From Streptomyces indicus (GTDB lineage: Bacteria > Actinomycetota > Actinomycetes > Streptomycetales > Streptomycetaceae), in contig NZ_FNFF01000025.1 in assembly GCF_900100315.1 (NCBI RefSeq), positions 1 through 62,152 on the forward strand: a stretch of DNA of 62,152 nucleotides, in the 5' to 3' direction. A program made the translations under genes and the position numbers. Every line of letters begins with the position of its first letter. Position 1 is the first letter of the stretch. The notes below the pieces were generated by a model. That model was given only the letters and a program-made list of their open reading frames with translations, searched no databases and was not told the DNA's origin. Of this stretch, positions 1 to 6,039 are shown in pieces.

Positions 1-95
1 ACATCCATTCACATCAACGGATAGAGAGTCCACATTCGAGGGAGTCTAGTCCTTACAAGGCGGATGTCGGCGGTTCGAAACCGTCCGCGCCCACC
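1..95. repeat. Left copy of 95-bp terminal repeat; attP/att core with tRNA 3' half
   Basis: Identical to the last 95 bases of the window. Bases 52-95 fold as the 3' half of a tRNA: anticodon loop CTTACAA (anticodon TAC, Val), stem GGCGG at 59-63, variable loop 64-68, T-arm GGCGG/TTCGAAA/CCGTC at 69-85, acceptor strand CGCGCCC at 86-92, then ACC. The bases before the anticodon loop cannot pair with GGCGG, so no intact tRNA is present; this is the tRNA fragment a phage carries to rebuild the target gene after integration. Bases 1-51 are not tRNA and contain TCCACATTC (29-37), an operator motif also found near 59.7 kb. Confidence 0.9.
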
Positions 96-117
96 GGGTT
101 TAAATCCCAGGTCGAAG

Positions 118-149
118 CGGGTCTCTCGTGATCACGAGGGGCCCGTTTT
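118..149 (+). terminator. Rho-independent terminator just after the att core
   Basis: A long hairpin centred on TGATCA (131/132 at its centre, arms 118-130 and 133-145, with two G-T pairs) is followed by TTTT. It would stop rightward transcription from the integrase or from the tRNA after integration. Confidence 0.7.
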
Positions 150-169
150 CAGTTGCCGAAGTCTGTGGA

Positions 170-189
170 ATTCCACATCCCTGCCACAA
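170..189 (+). promoter_or_regulatory. Candidate integrase arm-type site, left of att core
   Basis: Reads ATTCCACATCCCTGCCACAA. It matches 61961-61980 at 18 of 20 positions in the same orientation. In the circular form the two copies flank the att core, as expected for arm sites bound by the N-terminal domain of a tyrosine integrase. It overlaps the palindrome GTGGAATTCCAC at 165-176. Confidence 0.5.
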
Positions 190-393
190 CGTCGATTCGA
201 TCATGTGTCCTCCAAAGGGGTGATGAGCCGTCAGCGCGGTTCCGGTCAGGTGTGTCAGCGCCTATGGTCGTGATCACCGGGGAGGGCGCGCGCTCATCGC
301 GCAGTCCCTGATGCACCCCCCACCTGAGGACCGGTGGGGAAGATGGTCGACGGCGTTACGGCGCCGTCGGTGGAGCCTCGACTCCACTGGAGG

Positions 394-426
394 CGCCCCC
401 GTCGTATCTGTCGACGGGGGCGTTCT
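394..426 (+). terminator. Perfect 11-bp hairpin followed by TTCT
   Basis: Arms 394-404 and 412-422 with a 7-base loop, then TTCT. It looks like an intrinsic terminator for rightward transcription; it lies between the integrase/att region and the first accessory genes. Confidence 0.5.
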
Positions 427-441
427 GCTGCTGACAGTAGA

Positions 442-472
442 CCGCCCCGACCCTCAACGAGGGCCGGGGCGG
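442..472. terminator. 14-bp perfect hairpin
   Basis: Arms 442-455 and 459-472 with loop AAC; no clear U-tract follows in either direction. Possibly a second terminator in series or a structured RNA element. Confidence 0.4.
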
Positions 473-723
473 GACGCCTTGACGAATCGTTGGCGTCTAC
501 GGCGGGGCGCGGATGCACCTACGCGACCCTCACCGACCCGCCCTGGGTGCGACGCAATCGCGCCAAGGACGGGGTATGTGGCGGACGCCAGACCTGGGCG
601 CCCGAACATGCTTGCCATACGCTGACCGACTACCGCCCGCCCCTGTCCCCTCCACCGGGACTAGGGCGGGCGGAGCTGGTTGCTCGCGGGGTCCGGGCGA
701 GCCGAGTCATGTTGATCAACTTT

Positions 724-739
724 GTACCATCGTTGGTAC
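724..739. promoter_or_regulatory. Palindromic operator candidate upstream of the small XRE gene
   Basis: GTACCATCGTTGGTAC has perfect 6-base arms around TCGT, 34 bases before the GTG of the XRE gene at 774. It may be that regulator's own operator. No second copy was seen in the window. Confidence 0.45.
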
Positions 740-773
740 TGACAATGGATCTTGCCAGCTACACGGTTGGCAC

Positions 774-1007
774 GTGCCTGTTGATCCGATTCCTGAGTGG
801 GTGCTTCAGCGCCGCCGGGAGATCGGCAGCCGAGTCCGCGACGCCCGAAGCGAGCGAGGCCTGACCCAAGAAGAGCTAGGACACCTCGTCGGGTTGGATC
901 GCAAGACAGTCAACCGGCTGGAAACCGGCGCGTACTCCACCCTCCTTGATCACCTGTTGCTGATTGCCAAGGAGCTCCGTGTTCCTGCTGCAGACCTCCT
1001 GCGCTAG
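774..1007 (+). CDS. Small XRE-family helix-turn-helix regulator
   Basis: A 77-residue protein that is essentially one Cro/CI-type HTH domain: RERGLTQEELGHL then DRKTVNRLETG as the recognition helix, ending LRVPAADLLR. It likely binds DNA as a dimer. The GTG at 774 was chosen because residues before it lose HTH character; a perfect 16-base palindrome lies just upstream. It faces away from the att site. It could regulate integrase or the neighbouring accessory genes; its target is not shown by the sequence. Confidence 0.75.
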   Translation: MPVDPIPEWVLQRRREIGSRVRDARSERGLTQEELGHLVGLDRKTVNRLETGAYSTLLDHLLLIAKELRVPAADLLR

Positions 1008-1234
1008 GGCATGTACCGGCGGGGTTTGGGCCAGCCCTGCCCTGTCTCTCATGGATCGGTCAGGAGAGTAAATCGCATATTCCACTGGCCGGAAAGCGAT
1101 TGCGGAGGAGATGTTTGTAGGCCGCATTCACACGGGGCGCGAATGTGACCGAACGTGCAACCACTGGTCAAGGCCCGCCCGCCGCTGCCATCACGCCCCC
1201 GGAAGGTGGGCGCTCCTTGCGGCGGGCGGGGGTC

Positions 1235-1423
1235 TCAGTCGCCCTGCCGCAGGGCGGACGGTTGCGCCGCGTTGTTCGGCCACCGGGTCTTCGACGGCCA
1301 GTGATAGTGATCGCCCCTATGCCACTCCGACTCGGTGCAGTACGGGGCGCCGCTCGGATGCGGATGCTGGCACGGCAAGCCGGTCGGCCTCCGCTTCAAC
1401 TGCTGCGGGTCCGGCATCTTCAC
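1235..1423 (-). CDS. Small Cys/His-rich hypothetical protein
   Basis: 62 residues starting at GTG 1423 (or ATG 1417), preceded by a strong ribosome site AAGGAGGG. The middle holds CQHPHP, YCTESEWH and GDHYHW, a spacing of Cys and His that suggests a zinc-binding fold. Its start overlaps the stop of the upstream gene (1420-1659), so the two are translationally coupled. Proteins of this style are common small hypotheticals in Streptomyces; no function can be named. Confidence 0.6.
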   Translation of the reverse strand: MKMPDPQQLKRRPTGLPCQHPHPSGAPYCTESEWHRGDHYHWPSKTRWPNNAAQPSALRQGD

Positions 1424-1659
1424 GACGAGCCCTCCTTGCCGCATCTGCTGCACGCGCGCGGGAACCAGGCGAAGCGCTGGCCGGCCCGGCGCGCATACTG
1501 CTCGCCGAGGTCGACAACACGGCCGGGCGCCAGGGTGATCGAGCACCACACGCAGTCGCGTCCGCGTATCTGCGGTTCGCTCAGCTTGCCGAGCGGCGGG
1601 AGCTGAACCGGCCTCTTTCGGCTGCTGATTGCTGCGTTTGCTGTACGCGGTGTGGTCAC
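1420..1659 (-). CDS. Small CxxC...CxxC zinc-ribbon-like hypothetical
   Basis: 79 residues from GTG 1659. The C-terminal half carries CVWC and, about 30 residues later, CSRC, separated by TLAPGRVVDLG and WFPRAC, an arrangement typical of small zinc-ribbon proteins in Streptomyces genomes. It ends in the start codon of 1235-1423. The pair runs leftward, opposite to the adjacent TPR regulator. Start choice is moderately uncertain because no strong ribosome site is visible. Confidence 0.6.
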   Translation of the reverse strand: MTTPRTANAAISSRKRPVQLPPLGKLSEPQIRGRDCVWCSITLAPGRVVDLGEQYARRAGQRFAWFPRACSRCGKEGSS

Positions 1660-1750
1660 AGGTCGATGATGGGTGTGCACGTCAGACGGGAGATAGGCCG
1701 TCCGATGGCCACGCGTGGCCACGTCGCGGCCATGGCCGAAAGTACGGGCG

Positions 1751-3016
1751 ATGACAGCGCACACTGACCGCATGGGCCGCAACGACGCACTGCGGGCCGC
1801 CCGCTTACGCAAGGGCTGGCGCTCGGCGGAACGGGCCGCCGAGGAGATCCAGCTGCTCGGCCAACGGCTTCTGGACGATCCGCACTTCACTGTGTCGGCG
1901 CGCACGTGGCGGCGCTGGGAAGGGCAGAAGCCGGGCTGGCCGAGCGACGAGACGGCGATGGTGCTGCACGACGCGTTCGGGCAGTGGCCCGAGGATCTCG
2001 GCTTCACCACCCCGCCGGGCTGGATCCGGCCCGAGCATCACCGTGAGGACGACATGAAACGCCGCGGCTTCATCTCCGTGACTGCTGCCGCGCTAGTCGC
2101 CGGCCCGATCGCCCCGCAGCACGTCGACCCCGCCCTGATCACCTACTTTCAGGAGCAGTTGGAGGGCCACTACCGGGCGGACATGTTCCTCGGCCCGCAC
2201 GATCTGATCGGCACCGTGTCCGCGCAGTACCAGCTCATCGACAAGCTGGTGCGGTCGGCGACCGGGGAGACGCGGCGGGGTCTGCTGAGGGTGGGTGCGG
2301 CGTATGCGGCGCTGGTGGGCTGGCTGTACCAGGATGCCGGCGACATGGACGGCGCCTCGTTCTGGCGCGGGGTGACGCAGGAGATCGCGATGCGATCCCG
2401 CGACCCGCACCTGATCGGCTACTCCCTCGTGAACCAGGCACAGGTGCGCACCGACTTGGGCGACGGGCCGGCGGTCGTCGACCTGTGCGAGGCCGCGCTC
2501 GACGACTCTCGGCGCCTGGTGCCGAAGGTGCGGATCATGGCGATGCAGCAGCAGGCGCACGGCTCCAGCCTCATCGGCGACCGCACCGCTGTGGACCGGC
2601 TCATCGACCAGGCCGACCAGCTCCTGCCCCGCGTCGACGACGACCTGCCGTGGGGTAATGCGTGCCGCCGCACCCCCGGCTACCTGGAGGTGCAACGCGC
2701 CACCTGCTACGGCCGGTTGGGGCTCGGAGTCGAGGCCGGCGCACTGTGGGGCCAGGTGCTCGCGGTCGTCCCCGAGACAGCCCGCCGTGACCGTGGCGTC
2801 TACATGGCTCGGCAGGCGACCGCCGCGGCCGGCGCCGGCGACCCGGACCAGGCCCTGCACATCGCACGGGAAGTGGCCGGCATTGCGACGGAGACGCGAT
2901 CGGCCAGGATGCGCAGGGAGTTGGGGGCTCTTCAGCGGTCGATGCGGCCGTGGCAGGATGCTCCGGTCGGCCGGGATCTTGCGGAGGTTCTGGCGCCCGT
3001 GACGGAGGGGAGCTGA
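1751..3016 (+). CDS. XRE-type regulator with TPR-like C-terminal domain
   Basis: 421 residues from ATG 1751 (ATG 1772 is an alternative). The N-terminal ~90 residues form an HTH-like region with SARTWRRWEGQ; a basic MKRRGF segment then leads into a long Ala/Leu-rich helical domain with GYSLVNQAQVRTDLGD-type repeats, as in the large Streptomyces family of HTH-TPR regulators. Such proteins usually control a neighbouring gene, sometimes in response to a peptide or ligand. Its stop is two bases before the start of the pterin dehydratase, so the two form an operon. Confidence 0.75.
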   Translation: MTAHTDRMGRNDALRAARLRKGWRSAERAAEEIQLLGQRLLDDPHFTVSARTWRRWEGQKPGWPSDETAMVLHDAFGQWPEDLGFTTPPGWIRPEHHREDDMKRRGFISVTAAALVAGPIAPQHVDPALITYFQEQLEGHYRADMFLGPHDLIGTVSAQYQLIDKLVRSATGETRRGLLRVGAAYAALVGWLYQDAGDMDGASFWRGVTQEIAMRSRDPHLIGYSLVNQAQVRTDLGDGPAVVDLCEAALDDSRRLVPKVRIMAMQQQAHGSSLIGDRTAVDRLIDQADQLLPRVDDDLPWGNACRRTPGYLEVQRATCYGRLGLGVEAGALWGQVLAVVPETARRDRGVYMARQATAAAGAGDPDQALHIAREVAGIATETRSARMRRELGALQRSMRPWQDAPVGRDLAEVLAPVTEGS

Positions 3017-3018
3017 GC

Positions 3019-3336
3019 GTGGCGGAGAACCCGGTACCGCTGACCGAAGACGAGATCGTGATCGCGCTCGACGGGGCGCCCGGGTGGCAACGTGACCGGG
3101 ATGAGATCACCCGCACGTTCCGGATCCGCTACCACGGCGGCGTCGCAATGATCGTGCACGTCGCCGACGTCGAGCGCCTCATCGGACACCACGCAGACAT
3201 CGACCTGCGGTGGGGACAGATCCGGTTCGGGATCACCACGCACGACGCCAGCCACAAGCTGACCGTCGCCGACTTCGACCTCGCCAAGCGGATCGACGAC
3301 ATCGCTCGCGCGCACGGGGCTGAGCCAGTCTCCTGA
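3019..3336 (+). CDS. 4a-hydroxytetrahydrobiopterin dehydratase (pterin carbinolamine dehydratase)
   Basis: 105 residues from GTG 3019, ribosome site GGAGGGGAG at 3004-3012. The protein has the family order: LTEDEI start, WQRDRDEITRTF strand, VADVERLIGHHAD active-site helix with the His pair, then FGITTHDASHKLTVADF and DLAKRIDDIA. Family members dehydrate 4a-carbinolamine pterin to regenerate the cofactor of aromatic amino acid hydroxylases; the eukaryotic homologue also acts as a transcription-factor dimerisation partner (DCoH). It is co-transcribed with an HTH-TPR regulator. Its role in a phage is unknown and no hydroxylase is encoded here. Confidence 0.85.
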   Translation: MAENPVPLTEDEIVIALDGAPGWQRDRDEITRTFRIRYHGGVAMIVHVADVERLIGHHADIDLRWGQIRFGITTHDASHKLTVADFDLAKRIDDIARAHGAEPVS

Positions 3337-3400
3337 CACGGCATATGCCGTCTCGTGATCATCGTGGTCCGGTGTCAGACCTGGCTCATAAACTGATCTC

Positions 3401-3580
3401 ATGCCTCCCGCTCCTGCCGACCGTGGCCCCGTGCGCTCTGCTGACGAGATCAACCGGCAGATCCGTGCCATGTGGTCGTGCCCTGCGGTGAGGCTGCGCC
3501 CGGAGCAGCGCGAGCTGTACGAGCAGCTGGTCACGGAGTGGGCTGCGGCGGTGCGCGGAGAGGTCGCGAAGGCGGCCTAG
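3401..3580 (+). CDS. Small hypothetical protein, probably leaderless
   Basis: 59 residues from ATG 3401 to TAG 3580, predicted helical: SADEINRQIRAMW then RPEQRELYEQLVTEWAAAV. Upstream CATAAACT resembles a -10 box close to the start, so the mRNA may be leaderless. Its end overlaps the end of the convergent HTH gene by four bases. It resembles small conserved Streptomyces proteins of unknown function. Confidence 0.6.
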   Translation: MPPAPADRGPVRSADEINRQIRAMWSCPAVRLRPEQRELYEQLVTEWAAAVRGEVAKAA

Positions 3581-3990
3581 GCGGGCACCTCGTCAGCGAA
3601 GACGATGGACACGGCCGGGACTTCCTGAGCTACCCGGGCGATCACGGCGCGATGCCAGGACGCAGGGAACTCCATGTCGGGATGGGCTGCGCGGTACTCC
3701 TCGTCGTCTCGGTAGGTGATGAGCGCCGGGTCGGGAACGTCCATCAGCTTCGCAACGATGCCGGACACGAACCCGGCGGTGCGCTGCTCCAGGTCCTCTA
3801 CGGCGAGGCGTACCCCGTCGGGGATTGCGAACTTGCCTTGCTCCCAGTGCCGGACGGTGCGCGATGAGACGCCGAGGTGGCCAGCGAGCCAGTCGCCTGT
3901 GAGGCCGAGGAACTCGCGGACGACTTTGAACTCTGCGGCAGTCATCCTCTCGTCCTCGGGCATGCCGGGCGGGTCGGTGTACTCGGTCAT
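3577..3990 (-). CDS. Aca2/YdiL-like helix-turn-helix protein
   Basis: 137 residues from ATG 3990, ribosome site GGAGGCACC. Residues ~16-60 (MTAAEFKVVREFLGLTGDWL, then VSSRTVRHWEQGKFAIPDGV) form the HTH; the C-terminal part with LITYRDDEEYRAAHPDMEF and SWHRAVIARVAQ resembles the YdiL/DUF1870 fold. Aca2, the repressor of phage anti-CRISPR operons, belongs to this fold class. It is the second gene of an operon behind a small acidic protein, with a 9-bp hairpin between them, which is the acr-aca arrangement. It probably binds the palindrome in the operon promoter at 4442-4460. The family link is by motif reading, not a search. Confidence 0.65.
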   Translation of the reverse strand: MTEYTDPPGMPEDERMTAAEFKVVREFLGLTGDWLAGHLGVSSRTVRHWEQGKFAIPDGVRLAVEDLEQRTAGFVSGIVAKLMDVPDPALITYRDDEEYRAAHPDMEFPASWHRAVIARVAQEVPAVSIVFADEVPA

Positions 3991-4015
3991 ATTTGGTGCC
4001 TCCGGGCAGCAGGGA

Positions 4016-4038
4016 GCCCCGGCGAACGTCGCCGGGGC
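4016..4038 (-). terminator. Intercistronic hairpin (attenuator) before the Aca-like gene
   Basis: GCCCCGGCG (4016-4024) pairs perfectly with CGCCGGGGC (4030-4038) around a 5-base loop, between the acidic gene and the HTH gene on the leftward transcript. There is no long U-tract, so partial termination or RNA stabilisation is possible; either would lower the HTH protein relative to the first gene. Confidence 0.5.
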
Positions 4039-4046
4039 GGTGGCTG

Positions 4047-4382
4047 TCAGTTGTCCACGTCGTGCTTCTGAATGATCGCGTAGAGGTCGATGTCCTCGAT
4101 CGCTGCACGGATGTCGAAGTCGCCGATGGCGTCGGTGTAGTCGGGGTCAGTGTGGTGCAGGCCGATGAACTCGTTACCGGAGATCGAGATCCCCTCGGGG
4201 AGGGCGTCGTCGATGGCGTCGCGGTAGTCGTCGGCGATGCGGTCCAGGGCGCCGCTGGTCTCCATGCGCTCTTGCCAGTCGCTGTCGCCGCCGTTGATGG
4301 CGTCCAGGATGGTGGCCTCGACGGACGCGTTGCGCCGGTCGCCGTGGTTGGCCCAGGTGCCGTAGCTGGTGGTGACGTTCAT
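4047..4382 (-). CDS. Small acidic protein, candidate anti-CRISPR or DNA-mimic
   Basis: 111 residues from ATG 4382, with about a quarter Asp/Glu and few basic residues (for example DRIADDYRDAIDDALPEG and DFDIRAAIEDIDLYAI). Homologue-like proteins starting with the same VTTSYGTW style are frequent in Streptomyces plasmids and phages, with no known function. It heads an operon with an Aca2-like HTH gene, under a promoter whose spacer is a perfect palindrome, and its ribosome site AAGGAA sits in the loop of a small hairpin touching the start codon. Context suggests an anti-defence protein; the sequence does not prove it. Confidence 0.6.
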   Translation of the reverse strand: MNVTTSYGTWANHGDRRNASVEATILDAINGGDSDWQERMETSGALDRIADDYRDAIDDALPEGISISGNEFIGLHHTDPDYTDAIGDFDIRAAIEDIDLYAIIQKHDVDN

Positions 4383-4383
4383 G

Positions 4384-4399
4384 TCCGGTTCCTTCCGGA
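4384..4399 (-). promoter_or_regulatory. Ribosome-site hairpin of the acidic gene
   Basis: On the leftward mRNA, UCCGG and CCGGA form a 5-bp stem whose 6-base loop is exactly the Shine-Dalgarno AAGGAA, one base before the AUG. An alternative fold uses the palindrome CCTTCCGGAAGG (4391-4402). It could be bound by the Aca-like protein for translational control, as reported for Aca2. Confidence 0.5.
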
Positions 4400-4435
4400 A
4401 GGGTCTGGGGCTGGTCCCCTGACCTCACGACCACC

Positions 4436-4465
4436 AACATAGCTTCCTAAATTAGGAAGCCGCAA
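4436..4465 (-). promoter_or_regulatory. Leftward promoter with palindromic operator in the spacer
   Basis: Reading leftward: -35 TTGCGG (4465-4460), 18-base spacer, -10 TATGTT (4441-4436). GCTTCCTAAATTAGGAAGC, a perfect 19-base palindrome, spans 4442-4460 and so fills the spacer. A repressor bound there would block RNA polymerase. It drives the acidic-protein/HTH operon. Confidence 0.7.
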
Positions 4466-4541
4466 GGGGTTCGGTGAACTTCCCGCGTGGTCGACGGCGG
4501 TGGCGCGTGGCGAGGGCGACCCGGCGGCTTAAGATCCTGCG

Positions 4542-4751
4542 GTGGCTATCGAACTCCCTGATGATCTGATCGCGCTGGAACGCACGGCTTGGGAGGAGAT
4601 CCAGGCCGGGGCCCTCACGGTGGAGACCGCGGCGGCAGTGCAAGCACGGATCACAGCCGTTGCCGCAGAGTCGGGAGAGTCCCGCATCGACGTCGAGATG
4701 GCCTTGAAGCGGGCCGTCCGTCACCCCGCGCCGGATGCCGACGCTGCCTGA
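4542..4751 (+). CDS. Small hypothetical protein, probably leaderless
   Basis: 69 residues from GTG 4542. A good -10 box TAAGAT (4530-4535) lies seven bases upstream, so the transcript likely begins at the start codon. The protein is helical (LPDDLIALERTAWEEIQAG, then AAVQARITAVAAESG, then DVEMALKRAVRHP), like widespread small Streptomyces proteins. Its 3' end overlaps the convergent gene 4721-4945 by 31 bases. Confidence 0.6.
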   Translation: MAIELPDDLIALERTAWEEIQAGALTVETAAAVQARITAVAAESGESRIDVEMALKRAVRHPAPDADAA

Positions 4752-4945
4752 TCCGCTGGCCAGGACTTCAGTACCTCGCCCGTCTCGGTGTCGACGAGCG
4801 TGATCCGTGCAGTCGCGCGGTGCCCGTACTCGCCGACCTCGCTCGCGAACTTCCGCTCGGCGGTGGCGAGCGAGTGCCACCACCCGTGCGCCACGGCGCG
4901 GCCGTCGATGGTCAGGGTGAGGCGGTATCTGCCTGCCGAGTCCAT
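4721..4945 (-). CDS. Small hypothetical protein
   Basis: 74 residues from ATG 4945. Strands such as YRLTLTIDGRAVAHGWW and ARITLVDTETGEVLKSW with a central helix suggest a small alpha/beta fold known from many uncharacterised Streptomyces proteins. It is divergent from 5002-5199, sharing a short AT-richer promoter region (CCCTATTATCGAAC). Confidence 0.6.
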   Translation of the reverse strand: MDSAGRYRLTLTIDGRAVAHGWWHSLATAERKFASEVGEYGHRATARITLVDTETGEVLKSWPADQAASASGAG

Positions 4946-5001
4946 GCCGTCATCGTCTCCCCTGGTCGTGGCGGTGGCAGCGCAACCCTATTATCGAACA
5001 C

Positions 5002-5199
5002 GTGAGCGAAGTTGTTGAGGTTCGAGAAGCTGACGCCTTGATCGTCAACGGCAAGATCGTGGGTCTCCGGCGGTGCTCCATCGGGATCTGCCGCCGCGTG
5101 GCCGACGTCGACGAGAACGGCACCGTCCTGCCGCACCGCGCCCGCGGCACCTTCAATCAGTGCGAAGCCAGTGGCGCGCAGGTCGAACTGGTTCCGTGA
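5002..5199 (+). CDS. Small hypothetical protein, probably leaderless
   Basis: 65 residues from GTG 5002, with TATTAT at 4989-4994 as a likely -10 box seven bases upstream. It contains VNGKIVGLRRCSIGICRRVADVD with two Cys; no family recognised. The next gene follows after 47 bases on the same strand. Confidence 0.5.
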   Translation: MSEVVEVREADALIVNGKIVGLRRCSIGICRRVADVDENGTVLPHRARGTFNQCEASGAQVELVP

Positions 5200-5246
5200 C
5201 CTACCGCGCACATGCGGCCCACGACCCCGCGCGCGAACCTGAAGGT

Positions 5247-5459
5247 ATGGAGGGCGCCCCGATCATCGTGCACCCGCCGACCGGCACCGGCGGCCGGCGC
5301 GTCACCGTGCGCGGACAGATCGTCGGCCTCGCCTACAGCGACACCGACCTCCTGGAGTTCCTGCGCCGCGCCGGCCTCCCCGACGCGGAGACGCTCCTCG
5401 ACGACGAGGCGTGGGTGTGGTGGCGCGGCGGCCGGGCGCACGAGTACGACGCGGCGTGA
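5247..5459 (+). CDS. Small conserved Streptomyces-type hypothetical
   Basis: 70 residues from ATG 5247. The segment RRVTVRGQIVGLAYSDTDLL followed by RRAGLPDAETLLDDEAWVWW is a recognisable pattern of small Streptomyces proteins of unknown role. Ribosome site GAAGG is weak and close to the start. It is the last rightward gene before the late operon terminates from the other side. Confidence 0.6.
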   Translation: MEGAPIIVHPPTGTGGRRVTVRGQIVGLAYSDTDLLEFLRRAGLPDAETLLDDEAWVWWRGGRAHEYDAA

Positions 5460-5463
5460 CGTA

Positions 5464-5817
5464 CTAGTCCGACTCGTCTAGTTCCCAAGCCAAGGCGAAC
5501 TGTTGCAGAACCCTCGCGCTTGAGCCGTCTCCCGCGTCGTAATGACTGGCGAGGTGCACGAACGCGGCAACGAAGCAGGACGCCAGGAGGCCCACTCGTT
5601 CCGTCAGTGCATCGGCCACGGCGTTGGCGACGTCCTGCGGATCGTTACTGCCAACGACTATGGAGTCGAAGTCGAGCGTCTCCCTGATTAGCTGCCCAAT
5701 CAGCTGCGTGTCCGAGTTCAGGTCCTCGAAGGCTTCGTCCTCGCTGAGCCCGTCTGCCGTCACCTTCGCCTGGGTGAGGATGGCTATCACGCGCTGCATC
5801 ATCTCGGTTTCTGTCAC
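5464..5817 (-). CDS. Hypothetical protein downstream of the late terminator
   Basis: 117 residues from GTG 5817 (a TTG at 5838 would add seven). Acidic N-terminal helices, then LIGQLIRETLDFDSIVVG and a hydrophobic VGLLASCFVAAFVHLASHY. No family recognised. It lies beyond the late operon terminator, so it probably has its own promoter or is reached by read-through. Confidence 0.55.
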   Translation of the reverse strand: MTETEMMQRVIAILTQAKVTADGLSEDEAFEDLNSDTQLIGQLIRETLDFDSIVVGSNDPQDVANAVADALTERVGLLASCFVAAFVHLASHYDAGDGSSARVLQQFALAWELDESD

Positions 5818-5840
5818 GGAGGCAGAGTGACACAACAAAG

Positions 5841-5876
5841 CGCCCCGCCCACCTGCCGAAGCAGGAGGGCGGGGCG
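5841..5876 (-). terminator. Late operon terminator
   Basis: CGCCCCGCCC (5841-5850) pairs with GGGCGGGGCG (5867-5876), with an inner CCTGC/GCAGG stem. On the leftward transcript it is followed by CTTTGTTGT. It sits immediately after the last gene of the ~29-kb late operon. Confidence 0.75.
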
Positions 5877-5880
5877 TCGT

Positions 5881-6039
5881 CTATTCGTCGTTCTCGTCGG
5901 GTGGCGGGATGTCGGGTTCGAGGAACAGGCCCTGATAGGAGGGCACAGGTTGTGGTTCGGCGAGGCCGAGGCGCACGAGGCTGGTCATGTCGCCGGCGCA
6001 GTCGTCGGTGCGCGGCGCCATGGGTACGGGGTCGGGCAT
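5881..6039 (-). CDS. Small hypothetical protein at the end of the late operon
   Basis: 52 residues from ATG 6039, with AGGAGG nine bases upstream and the start overlapping the stop of the collagen-like gene (TGATG). Pro/Asp-rich, ending PDIPPPDENDE; no fold is evident. Probably translated by coupling. Confidence 0.55.
   Translation of the reverse strand: MPDPVPMAPRTDDCAGDMTSLVRLGLAEPQPVPSYQGLFLEPDIPPPDENDE

Larger units (their letters stand above)
190..723. other. Hairpin-rich region without a convincing gene
   Basis: No reading frame here has convincing protein character. It holds several perfect hairpins: CCCCACC/GGTGGGG near 317-338; an 11-bp stem at 394-422 followed by TTCT; a 14-bp stem with loop AAC at 442-472; and a 10-bp stem at 633-642/664-673 with an inner GTCCC/GGGAC stem. 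They may be serial terminators insulating the att region, or parts of a structured RNA. The sequence alone does not decide. Confidence 0.55.

Noticed and set aside
52..95. Complete tRNA gene at the window start
   Set aside because: Only the anticodon loop onward is tRNA-like; the preceding bases cannot form the anticodon, D or acceptor 5' strands.
1175..1228. Long GC hairpin as an RNA gene
   Set aside because: GCCCGCCCGCCGC pairs with GCGGCGGGCGGG, but it is in a 227-base gap at the end of the Cys-rich gene pair and is simplest as a terminator-like structure; no further RNA features.
1111..1767. 218-residue rightward frame starting after GGAGGAG
   Set aside because: Despite a good ribosome-like site, the protein is Arg/Ala-rich without domains and covers the two better-supported Cys-rich leftward genes (1235-1659).
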